64,000 bases of DNA from Antedon mediterranea (lineage: Eukaryota > Echinodermata > Crinoidea > Comatulida > Antedonidae): the NCBI RefSeq assembly GCF_964355755.1, contig NC_092670.1:3063001-3127000 (forward strand), given 5' to 3'. Below are positions 23,871 to 38,121 of this stretch, piece after piece (the first letter of the stretch is position 1; each line of letters opens with the position of its first letter). The position numbers and the translations under genes are program-made. The notes under the pieces were generated by a model. It saw only the letters and a program-made list of their open reading frames with translations, was not told where the DNA came from and ran no database searches.

Positions 23871-25603
23871 TAAATGTAGCATTGTATTATTGGCCAACCC
23901 ACTATCTCCTAGGCCTAGCAATCGCGACGAATCAGCACATCGTGATGCGTTTAGTGGGAACCGACAAGAAAAACTAATAGACGCATGACAATTCAACTTT
24001 CAAAGCGATCCGTCGAATGACGCGTGACGCATGACGCTTCGCGGCTTCGCGTTCGGTGTGCACAGGCCTTTAAGGGGATAGGTTGAGGACAAAAGGAACT
24101 GTTCACGTTGGCATTATGACCTGAACTGAAGAATATGATATGTTGTTATTGCTGAATTTTATTATTTAAATTCATATATAGTATACACAGTATAATCTGT
24201 ATCCATATCACATACAGTGTAGAATAGGTGAAATTACGGACCCGCTATTTATTGCAATTTTTAACATGTTGACGGTTTTAAAATGAAACGCGAAGGTAGC
24301 AATTCCGAAAGGAAATTATCTCAGCAACAACGTATTAGCGTGTAGAAGAAATTTGAATACGTGAAATATTGATGCGCGCTCTTTTAAATGTAATGAATTA
24401 TGACGCAAAAGATGAAAATACGACCTTTTTTATTTAACTGGCCATATGATGACGTCACAACATCCGATTGGCAACATTTTTACATAATTTCGTATCTACA
24501 ATCCAATAGCTTCCAGAAAAAGTTTTAATCGTGATTATCACATTTTATTCTTACGAGCTATAACAGATTAAAATTTACTGTAAAGATGAAATTGATGCCA
24601 CACGTGATATAAATTTTTAGGCATGATGACGTCAAAAAAATTAAAATATTTTTAACTCATGCGAAAGATAGTTGATTGACCTAGACAATATCAAAATCGG
24701 GGTGAAAATGGAAAACGGATAAGTGGAGATGCGCTCTATTCAATGTGATGAGCTATGACGAAAGATACAAAAATCCTAAATTTTATATTCGCGTGGCCAT
24801 ACGATGACGTCACAATGTCCGGTTAGCCATATTAATACCTGATCCGACATCTACAACTCATCTACTTCCAGAATATGTCATCCACAAAAAGTTGACCGTC
24901 TAGTTTAGAAATTACCACTGTTTAAAAAAAGGCATATTTTAAACGAATTTTTTAACCTTTTCATAAAAAACGCGCGCAAATTTTCCAATTCGACGTGCTC
25001 GTATGACGTATCTTTAAGTCGAAATTGTTTAAAATTTGGTAAAATTACTAGAAAAGGCTGGAAAAACATAAATCACGCGAAAAAAATACGTTTTCAATGC
25101 TACGTGCGCACCGCACACGTAAAAATGTGCGCATGCGTGGGAATTTTTGACATGCTTAAAACGACATGAAACGCGTAGAAAGTTGATTATAAATTAATTT
25201 TGCGCATTTTGAAATTTTAAATGCGCGTGCGCGCGTAACTTTGTGTAAAACACGCAATTTTTTTTCAACAGAAAGTTAGCGCATGATATAAATTAAACTT
25301 TTGCAAAGTTTCACTTTAAAATGTTATTTGGTTTTCGACATATGTTAAATACGAGAAAATCGTTAAATCGCGCGTACGTCACGTTGCGCAATTGTAAACA
25401 TCATGAAAAGCTTCGCTTGACGACGTTACATAAATGTCAAAATGTTAACATAGTTCACAAAATGTTATGTTTGCAAGTTTTAGAGAAAAGCGTGCCACAA
25501 AAATCATACAGAAAGAAAGAAGAGAAATAAAAAGTTGATGATGTTGATGATGATTTCGTACAATCACAAGAGGTTATCCTGCAACTTCGTTGCGGATAAC
25601 CAA

Positions 25604-27125
25604 CTAGACATGTAACTCGTCACTTTGACGAGTTTGGTTATCCGCCGCGCAAGTGGTGCAACATTAACATTAAGGGGATAGGTTGAGGACAAAAGGAAGT
25701 GTTCACGTTGGCATTATGACCTGAACTGAAGAATATGATATGTTGTTATTGCTGAATTTTATTGTTTAAATTCATATATAGTATACACAGTATAATCTGT
25801 ATCCATATCACATACAGTGTAGAATAGGTGAAATTACGGGACCCGCTATTTATTGCAATTTTTAACATGTTGACGGTTTTAAAATGAAACGCTAAGGTAG
25901 CAATTCCGAAAGAAAATTATCTCAGCAACAACGTATTAACGTGTAGAAGAAATTTGAATACGTGAAATATTGATGCGCGCTCTTTTAAATGTAATGAATT
26001 ATGACGCAAAAGATGAAAATACGACCTTTTTTATTTAACTGGCCATATGATGACGTCACAACATCCGATTGGCAACATTTTTACATAATTTCGTATCTAC
26101 AATCCAATAGCTTCCAGAAAAAGTTTTAATCGTGATTATCACATTTTATTCTTACGAGCTATAACAGATTAAAATTTACTGTAAAGATGAAATTGATGCC
26201 ACACGTGATTTAAATTTTTAGGCATGACGACGTCAAAAAAATAAAAATATTTTTAACTCATGCGAAAGATAGTTGATTGACCTAGACAATATCAAAATCG
26301 GGGTGAAAATGGAAAACGGATAAGTGGAGATGCGCTCTATTCAATGTGATGAGCTATGACGAAAGATACAAAAATCCTAAATTTTATATTCGCGTGGCCA
26401 TACGATGACGTCACAATGTCCGGTTAGCCATATTAATACCTGATCCGACATCTACAACTCATCTACTTCCAGAATATGTCATCCACAAAAAGTTGACCGT
26501 CTAGTTTAGAAATTACGACTGTTTAAAAAAAGGCATATTTTAAACGAATTGTTTAACCTTTTCATAAAAAACGCGCGCAAATTGTCCAATTCGACGTGCT
26601 CGTATGACGTATCTTTAAGTCGAAATTGTTTAAAATTTGGTAAAATTACTAGAAAAGGCTGGAAAAACATAAATTACGCGAAAAAAATACGTTTTCAATG
26701 CTACGTGCGCACCGCACACGTAAAAATGTGCGCACGCGTGGGAATTTTTGACATGCTTAAAACGACATGAAACGCGTAGAAAGTTGATTATAAATTAATT
26801 TTGCGCAATTTGAAATTTTAAATGCGCGTGCGCGCGTAACTTTGTGTAAAACACGCAATTTTTTTTCAGCAGAAAGTTAGCGCATGATATAAATTAAACT
26901 TTTGCAAAGTTTCACTTTAAAATGTTATTTGGTTTTCGACATATGTTAAATACGAGAAAATCGTTAAATCGCGCGTACGTCACGTTGCGCAATTGTAAAC
27001 GTCATGAAAAGCTTCGCATGACGACGTTACGTAAATGTCAAAATGTTAACATAGTTAACGAAATGTTATGTTTGCGAGTTTCAGAGAAAAGCGTTACACA
27101 AAAATCATACAGAAAGAAAGAAGAA
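25604..27125 (+). repeat. array unit 6 (subtype B, 1522 bp)
   Basis: Paralogue of unit 13, which has identical length and near-identical sequence. Shared private variants include GCATGACGACGTCAAAAAAAT and ATTGTTTAACC. Confidence 0.92.
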
Positions 27126-28652
27126 CTAGACATGTAACTCGTCACTTTGACGAGTTTGGTTATCCGCCGCGCAAGTGGTGCAACATTAACATTAAGGGGA
27201 TAGGTTGAGGACAAAAGGAAGTGTTCACGTTGGTATTATGACCTGAACTGAAGAATATGATATGTTGTTATTGCTGAATTTTATTATTTAAATTCATATA
27301 TAGTATACACAGTATAATCTGTATCCATATCACATACAGTGTAGAATAGGTGAAATTACGGGACCCGCTATTTATTGCAATTTTTAACATGTTGACGGTT
27401 TTAAAATGAAACGCGAAGGTAGCAATTCCGAAAGGAAATTATCTCAGCAACAACGTATTAGCGTGTAGAAGAAATTTGAATACGTGAAATATTGATGCGC
27501 GCTCTTTTAAATGTAATGAATTATGACGCAAAAGATGAAAATACGACCTTTTTTATTTAACTGGCCATATGATGACGTCACAACATCCGATTGGCAAAAT
27601 TTTTACATAATTTCGTATCTACAATCCAATAGCTTCCAGACAAAGTTTTAATCGTGATTATCACATTTTATTCTTACGAGCTATAACAGATTAAAATTTA
27701 CTGTAAAGATGAAATTAATGCCACACGTGATTTAAATTTTTAGGCACGATGACGTCAAAAAAATTAAAATATTTTTAACTCATGCGAAAGATACTTGATT
27801 GACCTAGACAATATCAAAATCGGGGTGAAAATGGAAAACGGATAAGTGGAGATGCGCTCTATTCAATGTGATGAGCTATGACGAAAGATACAAAAATCCT
27901 AAATTTTATATTCGCGTGGCCATACGATGACGTCATAATGTCCGGTTACCCATATTAATACCTGATCCGATATCTACAACTCATCTACTTCCAGAATATG
28001 TCATCCACAAAAATTTGACCGTCTAGTTTAGAAATTACGACTGTTTAAAAAAAGGCATATTTTAAACGAATTTTTTAACCTTTTCATAAAAAACGCGCGC
28101 AAATTGTCCAATTCGACGTGCTCGTATGACGTATCTTTAAGTCGAAATTGTTTAAAATTTGGTAAAATTACTAGAAAAGGCTGAAAAAACATAAATCACG
28201 CGAAAAAAATACGTTTTCAATGCTACGTGCGCACCGTACACGTAAAAATGTGCGCACGCGTGGGAATTTTTGACATGCTCAAAACGACATGAAACGCGTA
28301 GAAAGTTGATTAGAAATTAATTTTGCGCATTTTGAAATTTTAAATGCGCGTGCGCGCGTAACTTTGTGTAAAACACGCAATTTTTTTTCAACAGACAGTT
28401 AGCGCATAATATAAATTAAACTTTTGCAAAGTTTCATTTTAAAATGTTGTTTGGTTTTCGACATATGTTAAATACGAGAAAATCGTTAAATCGCGCGTAC
28501 GTCGCGTTGCGCAATTGTAAACATCATGAAAAGCTTCGCTTGACGACGTTACGTGAATGTCAAAATGTTAACATAGTTAACAAAATGTTATGTTTGCAAG
28601 TTTTAGAGAAAAGCGTTACACAAAAATCATACAGAAAGAAAGAAGATGAAAA
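27126..28652 (+). repeat. array unit 7 (subtype B, 1527 bp)
   Basis: B-type start joined to unit 8, the next A-type unit. Its similarity to unit 14 breaks down around 27230-27350, marking the right edge of the duplicated block. Confidence 0.88.
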
Positions 28653-30163
28653 CTAGACATGAAACTCGTCACTTTGACGAGTTAGTTATCCGCACGACAA
28701 ACGCCACGTGCACGCCATACGTTGCAATATTGCACACGGAAAAAGATTATGGCATTATGACCTAAACCGAAGACTATGATATGTTGTTATTGCTGAATTC
28801 TATTATTTTGATTCATATATAGTATACACAGTGTAATCTGTATACATATCACATACAGTGTAGAATAGGGGAAATTACGGGACCCGCTATTTATTGCAAT
28901 TTTTAACATGTTCATGGTTTTAAAATGAAACGCGAAGGTAGCAATTTTGGAAGGAAATTATCTCAGCAACAACATATTAACGTGTAGAAGAAATTTGAAT
29001 AGGTGAAATATTAATGCGCGCTCTTTTAAATGTAATGAACTATGACGCAAAATATGAAAATACGACTTTTTTTATTTAACTGGCCATATGATGACGTCAC
29101 CACATCCGATTGGCAAAATTTTCACATTATTTTGTATCTACAATCCAATAGCTTCAAGAAAACGTTTTAATCGTGATTATCACATTTTATTCTTACGAGC
29201 TATAACAGATTGAAATTTACTGTAAAGATGAAATTAATGCCACACGTAATTTAAATTTTTAGGCATGATGACGTCATAAAAATTAAAATATTTTTAACTC
29301 ATGCTAAAGATAGTTGATTGACCTAGACAATATCAAAATCGGGGTGAAAATGGAAAACGGATAAGTGGAGATGCGCTCTATTAAATGTGAGGAGTTATGA
29401 CGAAAGATACAAAAATCCTAAATTTCATATTCGCGTGGCCTTACGATGACGTCACAATGTCCGGTTAGCCATATTAATGCATGATCTGATATCTACAACT
29501 CATCAACTTTCAGAATATGTAATAAAAATAATTTTTACCGTTTAGTTTAGAAACTACGATTGTTTAAAAAAAGGCTTAATTTTGACGAATTTTTGAAGAT
29601 TTTCATCAAAAAAGCGCGAAAATTATCATATTCTACGTGCTCGTATGACGTAATTTGAAGTCGAAATTGTTTAAAAGTTGGTAAAATTACTAGAAAAGAC
29701 TGGAAAAACATAAATCACTCGAAAAAATGACGTTTTTAACGCTACGTGTGCAGCACGCGCGTAAAAATTTGCGCACGTGTGGGAATTTTTGACATGCTCA
29801 AAATGACATGAAACGCGTAGAAAGTTGATTAGAAATTGATTTTTCGCATTGTAAAATTTTTAACGCGCGTGCGCGCGTAACTTCGTGTAAAACATGCCAT
29901 TTTTAGTGCACAAAAAGTTAGCGCACGATATAAATTAGACTTTTGCTAAATTTCAATTTAAATTGTTATATGGTTTTCGATCTATGTTAAATACGCGAAA
30001 TTCATAAAAACGCGCGTAAGTCATGTTGCGCAACTCTGACGTCATTCAATTATAGGAAAGCACAACTTCACGTGATTGCCCATATGTTGACAAAGTTATA
30101 AAATGTTATCTTTACACGTTTTAGAGATACGCTCTGCACAAAAATGACAGAAAGAAAGAAGAA
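28653..30163 (+). repeat. array unit 8 (subtype A, 1511 bp)
   Basis: A-type unit set among B-type units; starts with CATGAAACTCG like unit 1. No 3' hairpin. Confidence 0.88.
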
Positions 30164-31888
30164 CTAGACATGTAACTCGTCACTTTGACGAGTTAGTTAT
30201 CCGCACGACAAAGGCCACGTGCACGTCATACGTTAGAATATTGGACACAGAAAAAGATTATGGCAATATGACCTGAACTGAAGAATATGATATGTTGTTA
30301 TTGCTGAATTCTGTTATTTTGTGTCATATAGTATATACATAATCTGTATACATATTACATACAGTGTAGAATAGGTGAAATTACGGGAACCCCCGTTTAT
30401 TCCTATTTTTAACATGGCGACGGTATCAAAATGAAAAACTAAGACAGCAATTTGGGAAGGAAATTATCTCAGTAACAACATATTAACGTGCTGAAGAAAT
30501 TTGAATACGTGAAATATTGATGCACGCTCTTTTAAATGTAATGAATTATGACGCAAAAGATGAAAATACGACTTTTCTTATTTAACTGGCCATATGATGA
30601 CGTCACAACATCCGAATGGCAAAATGTTTACATGATTTTGTATCTACAATTCAATAGCTTCCAGAAAACGTTTTAATTGTGATTATCACATTTTATTCGT
30701 ACGAGCTATAACAGATTAAAATTTACTGTAAAGATGAAATTAAAGGCACACGTAATTCAAATTTTTAGGCGTGATGACGTCATAAAAATTAAAATATTTT
30801 TAACTCATGCAAAGGATAGTTGATTGACCTAGACAATATCAAAATCCGCGTGAAAATGGAAAACGGATAAGTGGAGATGCGCTCTATTAAATGTGATGCG
30901 CTATGACAAAAGAGAAAAAATCGCTATATTTTATATTAGAGTGGCCATACGATGACGTCATAATGTCCGGTTAGCCATATTGATGCATGATACGATATCT
31001 ACAACTCATCATCTTCCAGAATACGTAATAAAAACAACTTTTACCGTTTAGTTTAGAAACTACAACTGTTTTAAAAAAGGTATAATTTTGACAAATTTTG
31101 ATGAATTTTTGAACTTTTTCATAAAAAACGCACATAAATTATCCAATTCTACGGGCTCGTATGACTTGATTTTAAGTCGAAATCGTTTAAAAGTTGGTAA
31201 AATTACTAGAAAAGGCTGGAAAAACCTAAATCACGCAAAAAAAATGGTTTTCAACGCTACGTGCGCACCACGCGCGTAAAAATATTCGCGCGCGTGGGAA
31301 TTTTTTACATGGTCAAAATGACATGAAACGCGTAGAAAGTTGATTAGAAATTGATTTTTCGCATTTTAAAATTTTAAACGCGCGTGCGCGCGTAACTTCG
31401 TGTGAAACATGCCATTTTTTTCCCACAGTCAGTTAGCGCAGAATATAAATTAAACTTTTGCCAAGTTTCAATTTAAATTGTTATATGGTTTTTGATTTAT
31501 GTTAAATACGCGAAAATCGTTAAAACGCGCGTAATTCATGTTGCGCAATTCTGACGTCATTCAAAAATAAAAAAGCACAACTTCACGTGAATGCCCATAT
31601 GTTGACAAAGTTATGAAATGTTAACTGTACACGTTTTTGAGATATGCTCTGCACAAAAATGACAGAAAGAAAGAAGAATACAGAAAAAAAAAAAAGATGA
31701 TGAAACAGGACAGTTACAAGGAGTTATCCGTGAAAGCGGATAACTAATAATACAGAAAAAAAAAAAAAAAAAAAAGATGATGAAACAGGACAGTTACAAG
31801 GAGTTATCCGCCATAGTGCGGATAACTAAAAAAGATGATTTCGTACAATCACAAGAGGTTATCCTGCAACTTCGTTGCGGATAACCAA
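30164..31888 (+). repeat. array unit 9 (subtype A, 1725 bp) with three stacked 3' hairpins
   Basis: The extra ~200 bp is a series of 3' ends: hairpins at 31722-31745, 31802-31827 and 31857-31886, each preceded by TTACAAG or TCACAAG and separated by A-runs and GATGATG. It is the last A-type unit. Confidence 0.9.
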
Positions 31889-33462
31889 CTAGACATGTAA
31901 CTCGTCACTTTGACGAGTTTGGTTATCCGCCGCGCAAGTGGTGCAACATTAACATTAAGGGGATAGGTTGAGGACAAAAGGAAGTGTTCACGTTGGCATT
32001 ATGACCTGAACTGAAGAATATGATATGTTGTTATTGCTGAATTTTATTATTTAAATTCATATATAGTATACACAGTATAATCTGTATCCATATCACATAC
32101 AGTGACATACAGTGTAGAATAGGTGAAATTACGGGACCCGCTATTTATTGCAATTTTTAACATGTTGACGGTTTTAAAATGAAACGCGAAGGTAGTAATT
32201 CCGAAAGCAAATTATCTCAGCAACAACGTATTAACGTGTAGAAGAAATTTGAATACGTGAAATATTGATGCGCGCTCTTTTAAATGTAATGAATTATGAC
32301 GCAAAAGATGAAAATACGACCTTTTTTATTTAACTGGCCATATGATGACGTCACAACATCCGATTGGCAACATTTTTACATAATTTCGTATCTACAATCC
32401 AATAGCTTCCAGAAAAAGTCTTAATCGTGATTATCACATTTTATTCTTACGAGCTATAACAGATTAAAATTTACTGTAAAGATGAAATTACTGTCACACG
32501 TGATTTTAATTTTTAGGCATGATGACGTTAAGAAAATTAAAATATTTTTTACTCATGCGAAAGATAGTTGATTGACCTAGACAATGTCAAAATCGGGGTG
32601 AAAATGGAAAGCGGATAAGTGGAGATGCGCTCTATTCAATGTGATGAGCTATGACGAAAGATACAAAAATCCTAAATTTTATATTCGAGTGGCCATACGA
32701 TGACGTCACAATGTCCGGTTAGCCATATTAATACCTGATCCGATATCTACAACTCATCTACTTTCAGAATATGCCATCCATAAAAAGTTGACCGTCTAGT
32801 TTAGAAATTACGACTGTTTAAAAAAAGGCATATTTTAAACGAATTTTTTAACCTTTTCATAACAAACGCGCGCAAATTGTCCAATTCGACGTGCTCGTAT
32901 GACGTATCTTTAAGTCGAAATTGTTTAACATTTTGTAAAATTACTAGAAAAGGCTGGAAAAACATAAATCACGCAAAAAAAATACGTTTTCAATGCTACG
33001 TGCGCACCGCACACGTAAAAATGTGCGCACGCGTGGGAATTTTTGAAATGCTTAAAACGACATGAAACGCGTAGAAAGTTGATTAGAAATTAATTTTGCG
33101 CATTTTGAAATTTTAAATGCGCGTGCGCGCGTAACTTTGTGTAAAACACGGAATTTTTTTTCAACAGAAAGTTAGCGCATGATATAAATTAAACTTTTGC
33201 AAAGTTTCAAGTTGAAATGTTATTTGGTTGTCGAGCTATATTAAATACGACAAAATCGTTAAAAAGCGCGTAAGTCACGTTGCGCAATTGTAAACGTCAT
33301 GAAAAGCTTCGCTTGACGACGTTACGTAAATGTCAATATGTTAAGATAGTTACCGAAATGTTATGTTTGCGAGTTTTAGAGAAAAGCGTTACACAAAAAT
33401 CATACAGAATGATTTCGTACAATCACAAGAGGTTATCCTGCAACTTCGTTGCGGATAACCAA
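31889..33462 (+). repeat. array unit 10 (subtype B, 1574 bp)
   Basis: Same length as and nearly identical to unit 14 (38122-39695), sharing CAGTGACATACAGTGTAG and GAAAGCAAATTATCTC. 3' hairpin at 33431-33460. Confidence 0.92.
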
Positions 33463-34999
33463 CTAGACATGTAACTCGTCACTTTGACGAGTTTGGTTAT
33501 CCGCCGCGCAAGTGGTGCAACATTAACATTAAGGGGATAGGTTGAGGACAAAAGGAAGTGTTCACGTTGGCATTATGACCTGAACTGAAGAATATGATAT
33601 GTTGTTATTGCTGAAATTTATTGTTTAAATTCATATATACTGTAGTATACACAGTATAATCTGTATCCATATCACATACAGTGTAGAATAGGTGAAATTA
33701 CGGGACCCGCTATTTATTGCAATTTTTAACATGTTGACGGTTTTAAAATGAAACGCGAAGGTAGCAATTCCGAAAGGAAATTATCTCAGCAACAACGTAT
33801 TAGCATGTAGAAGAAATTTGAATACGTGAAATATTGATGCGCGCTCGTTTAAATGTAATGAATTATGACGCAAAAGATGAAAATACGACCTTTTTTATTT
33901 AACTGGCCATATGATGACGTCACAACATCCGATTGGCAACATTTTTACATAAAATCGTATCTACAGTCCAATAGCTTCCAGAAAAAGTTTTAATCGTGAT
34001 TATCACATTTTATTCTTACGAGCTATAACAGATTAAAATTTACTGTAAAGATGAAATTAATGCCACACGTGATTTAAATTTTTAAGCACGATGACGTAAA
34101 AAAAATTAAAATATTTTTAACTCATGCGAAAGATAGTTGATTGACCTAGACAATATCAAAATCGGGGTGAAAATGGAAAACGAATAAGTGGAGAGGCGCT
34201 CTATTCAATGTGATGACCTATGACGAAAGATACAAAAATCCTAAATTTTATATTCGTGTGGCCATACGATGACGTCACAATGTCCGGTTAGCCATATTAA
34301 TACCTGATCCGATATCTACAACTCATCAACTTCCAGAATATGTCATCCACAAAAAGTTGACCGTGTAGTTTAGAAATTACGACTGTTTAAAAAAAGGCAT
34401 ATTTTTAACGGAATTTTGAACTTTTTCATCAAAAACACGCGCAAATTGTCCAATTCGACGTGCTCGTATGACGTAACTTTAAGTCGAAATTGTTTAAAAT
34501 TTGATAAAATTACTAGAAAAGGCTGGAAAAACATAAATCACGCGAAAAAAATATGTTTTCAATGCTACGTGCGCACCGCACACGTAAAAATTTGCGCACG
34601 CGTGGGAATTTTTTACATGCTTAAAACGACATGAAACGCGTAGAAAGTTGATTAGAAATTAATTTTGCGCATTTTGAAATTTTAAATGCGCGTGCGCGCG
34701 TAACTTTGTGTAAAACACGCAATTTTTTTTCAACATAAAGTTAGCGCATGATATAAATTAAACTTTTGGAAAGTTTCAATTTGAAATGTTATTTGGTTTT
34801 CGACCTATGTTAAATACGAGGAAATCGTTAAATCACGCGTAAGTCACGTTGCGCAATTGTAAACGTCATGAAAAGCTTCGCAGCACATCTTCATGTGCAT
34901 GACGATATGTTGAGAAAGTTACAAAATGTTATGTTTACAAGTTTTAGAGAAAAGCGTTCCACAAAAATCATACAGAAAGAAAGAAGATCAAGAAAAAGA
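33463..34999 (+). repeat. array unit 11 (subtype B, 1537 bp)
   Basis: First half matches unit 15 (CATATATACTGTAGTATACAC, AAAATCGTATCTACAGTCC); second half matches unit 4. The switch lies near 34150. It preserves the empty target site of the Tigger-type insertion in unit 15. Confidence 0.9.
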
Positions 35000-36599
35000 C
35001 TAGACATGTAACTCGTCACTTTGACGAGTTTGGTTATCCGCCGCGCAAGTGGTGCAACATTAACATTAAGGGGATAGGTTGAGGACAAAAGGAACTGTTC
35101 ACGTTGGCATTATGACCTGAACTGAAGAATATGATATGTTGTTATTGCTGAATTTTATTATTTAAATTCATATATAGTATACACAGTATAATCTGTATCC
35201 ATATCACATACAGTGTAGAATAGGTGAAATTACGGACCCGCTATTTATTGCAATTTTTAACATGTTGACGGTTTTAAAATGAAACGCGAAGGTAGCAATT
35301 CCGAAAGGAAATTATCTCAGCAACAACGTATTAGCGTGTAGAAGAAATTTGAATACGTGAAATATTGATGCGCGCTCTTTTAAATGTAATGAATTATGAC
35401 GCAAAAGATGAAAATACGACCTTTTTTATTTAACTGGCCATATGATGACGTCACAACATCCGATTGGCAACATTTTTACATAATTTCGTATCTACAATCC
35501 AATAGCTTCCAGAAAAAGTTTTAATCGTGATTATCACATTTTATTCTTACGAGCTATAACAGATTAAAATTTACTGTAAAGATGAAATTGATGCCACACG
35601 TGATATAAATTTTTAGGCATGATGACGTCAAAAAAATTAAAATATTTTTAACTCATGCGAAAGATAGTTGATTGACCTAGACAATATCAAAATCGGGGTG
35701 AAAATGGAAAACGGATAAGTGGAGATGCGCTCTATTCAATGTGATGAGCTATGACGAAAGATACAAAAATCCTAAATTTTATATTCGCGTGGCCATACGA
35801 TGACGTCACAATGTCCGGTTAGCCATATTAATACCTGATCCGACATCTACAACTCATCTACTTCCAGAATATGTCATCCACAAAAAGTTGACCGTCTAGT
35901 TTAGAAATTACCACTGTTTAAAAAAAGGCATATTTTAAACGAATTTTTTAACCTTTTCATAAAAAACGCGCGCAAATTTTCCAATTCGACGTGCTCGTAT
36001 GACGTATCTTTAAGTCGAAATTGTTTAAAATTTGGTAAAATTACTAGAAAAGGCTGGAAAAACATAAATCACGCGAAAAAAATACGTTTTCAATGCTACG
36101 TGCGCACCGCACACGTAAAAATGTGCGCATGCGTGGGAATTTTTGACATGCTTAAAACGACATGAAACGCGTAGAAAGTTGATTATAAATTAATTTTGCG
36201 CATTTTGAAATTTTAAATGCGCGTGCGCGCGTAACTTTGTGTAAAACACGCAATTTTTTTTCAACAGAAAGTTAGCGCATGATATAAATTAAACTTTTGC
36301 AAAGTTTCACTTTAAAATGTTATTTGGTTTTCGACATATGTTAAATACGAGAAAATCGTTAAATCGCGCGTACGTCACGTTGCGCAATTGTAAACATCAT
36401 GAAAAGCTTCGCTTGACGACGTTACATAAATGTCAAATTGTTAACATAGTTCACAAAATGTTATGTTTGCAAGTTTTAGAGAAAAGCGTGCCACAAAAAT
36501 CATACAGAAAGAAAGAAGAGAAATAAAAAGTTGATGATGTTGATGATGATTTCGTACAATCACAAGAGGTTATCCTGCAACTTCGTTGCGGATAACCAA
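35000..36599 (+). repeat. array unit 12 (subtype B, 1600 bp), empty-site paralogue of unit 5
   Basis: Carries uninterrupted CATTAACATTAAGGGGATAG around 35056-35075 where unit 5 has the Harbinger-type element. 3' hairpin at 36568-36597. Confidence 0.92.
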
Positions 36600-38121
36600 C
36601 TAGACATGTAACTCGTCACTTTGACGAGTTTGGTTATCCGCCGCGCAAGTGGTGCAACATTAACATTAAGGGGATAGGTTGAGGACAAAAGGAAGTGTTC
36701 ACGTTGGCATTATGACCTGAACTGAAGAATATGATATGTTGTTATTGCTGAATTTTATTGTTTAAATTCATATATAGTATACACAGTATAATCTGTATCC
36801 ATATCACATACAGTGTAGAATAGGTGAAATTACGGGACCCGCTATTTATTGCAATTTTTAACATGTTGACGGTTTTAAAATGAAACGCTAAGGTAGCAAT
36901 TCCGAAAGAAAATTATCTCAGCAACAACGTATTAACGTGTAGAAGAAATTTGAATACGTGAAATATTGATGCGCGCTCTTTTAAATGTAATGAATTATGA
37001 CGCAAAAGATGAAAATACGACCTTTTTTATTTAACTGGCCATATGATGACGTCACAACATCCGATTGGCAACATTTTTACATAATTTCGTATCTACAATC
37101 CAATAGCTTCCAGAAAAAGTTTTAATCGTGATTATCACATTTTATTCTTACGAGCTATAACAGATTAAAATTTACTGTAAAGATGAAATTGATGCCACAC
37201 GTGATTTAAATTTTTAGGCATGACGACGTCAAAAAAATAAAAATATTTTTAACTCATGCGAAAGATAGTTGATTGACCTAGACAATATCAAAATCGGGGT
37301 GAAAATGGAAAACGGATAAGTGGAGATGCGCTCTATTCAATGTGATGAGCTATGACGAAAGATACAAAAATCCTAAATTTTATATTCGCGTGGCCATACG
37401 ATGACGTCACAATGTCCGGTTAGCCATATTAATACCTGATCCGACATCTACAACTCATCTACTTCCAGAATATGTCATCCACAAAAAGTTGACCGTCTAG
37501 TTTAGAAATTACGACTGTTTAAAAAAAGGCATATTTTAAACGAATTGTTTAACCTTTTCATAAAAAACGCGCGCAAATTGTCCAATTCGACGTGCTCGTA
37601 TGACGTATCTTTAAGTCGAAATTGTTTAAAATTTGGTAAAATTACTAGAAAAGGCTGGAAAAACATAAATTACGCGAAAAAAATACGTTTTCAATGCTAC
37701 GTGCGCACCGCACACGTAAAAATGTGCGCACGCGTGGGAATTTTTGACATGCTTAAAACGACATGAAACGCGTAGAAAGTTGATTATAAATTAATTTTGC
37801 GCAATTTGAAATTTTAAATGCGCGTGCGCGCGTAACTTTGTGTAAAACACGCAATTTTTTTTCAGCAGAAAGTTAGCGCATGATATAAATTAAACTTTTG
37901 CAAAGTTTCACTTTAAAATGTTATTTGGTTTTCGACATATGTTAAATACGAGAAAATCGTTAAATCGCGCGTACGTCACGTTGCGCAATTGTAAACGTCA
38001 TGAAAAGCTTCGCATGACGACGTTACGTAAATGTCAAAATGTTAACATAGTTAACGAAATGTTATGTTTGCGAGTTTTAGAGAAAAGCGTTACACAAAAA
38101 TCATACAGAAAGAAAGAAGAA
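36600..38121 (+). repeat. array unit 13 (subtype B, 1522 bp)
   Basis: Near-identical partner of unit 6; part of the repeated block of units 4b-6 and 11b-13. Confidence 0.92.

Larger units (their letters stand above)
21592..24069. mobile_element. PIF/Harbinger-type element (2478 bp) with TTA duplication
   Basis: Both ends start AGGCCTGTGCACACCGAACG inward and match for at least 27 bp. TTA flanks them (21589-21591, 24070-24072). PIF/Harbinger elements use a 3-bp TWA target and encode a Myb/MADF-like DNA-binding protein; this copy has MADF and BESS-like remnants (21871-22057, 22417-22583). No DDE nuclease gene was seen, so it is non-autonomous. The uninterrupted paralogue in unit 12 confirms the exact boundaries. 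The interior includes a CTAGGCC tract (22070-22390) and A+T-rich sequence with no other gene to 23870. Confidence 0.88.
21523..25603 (+). repeat. array unit 5 with Harbinger-type insertion
   Basis: 4081 bp in total. Removing the 2478-bp insertion and one TTA leaves 1600 bp, exactly the length of its near-identical paralogue, unit 12. Both share the rare GGAACTGTTCACG variant. It ends in the 3' hairpin at 25572-25601. Confidence 0.92.
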
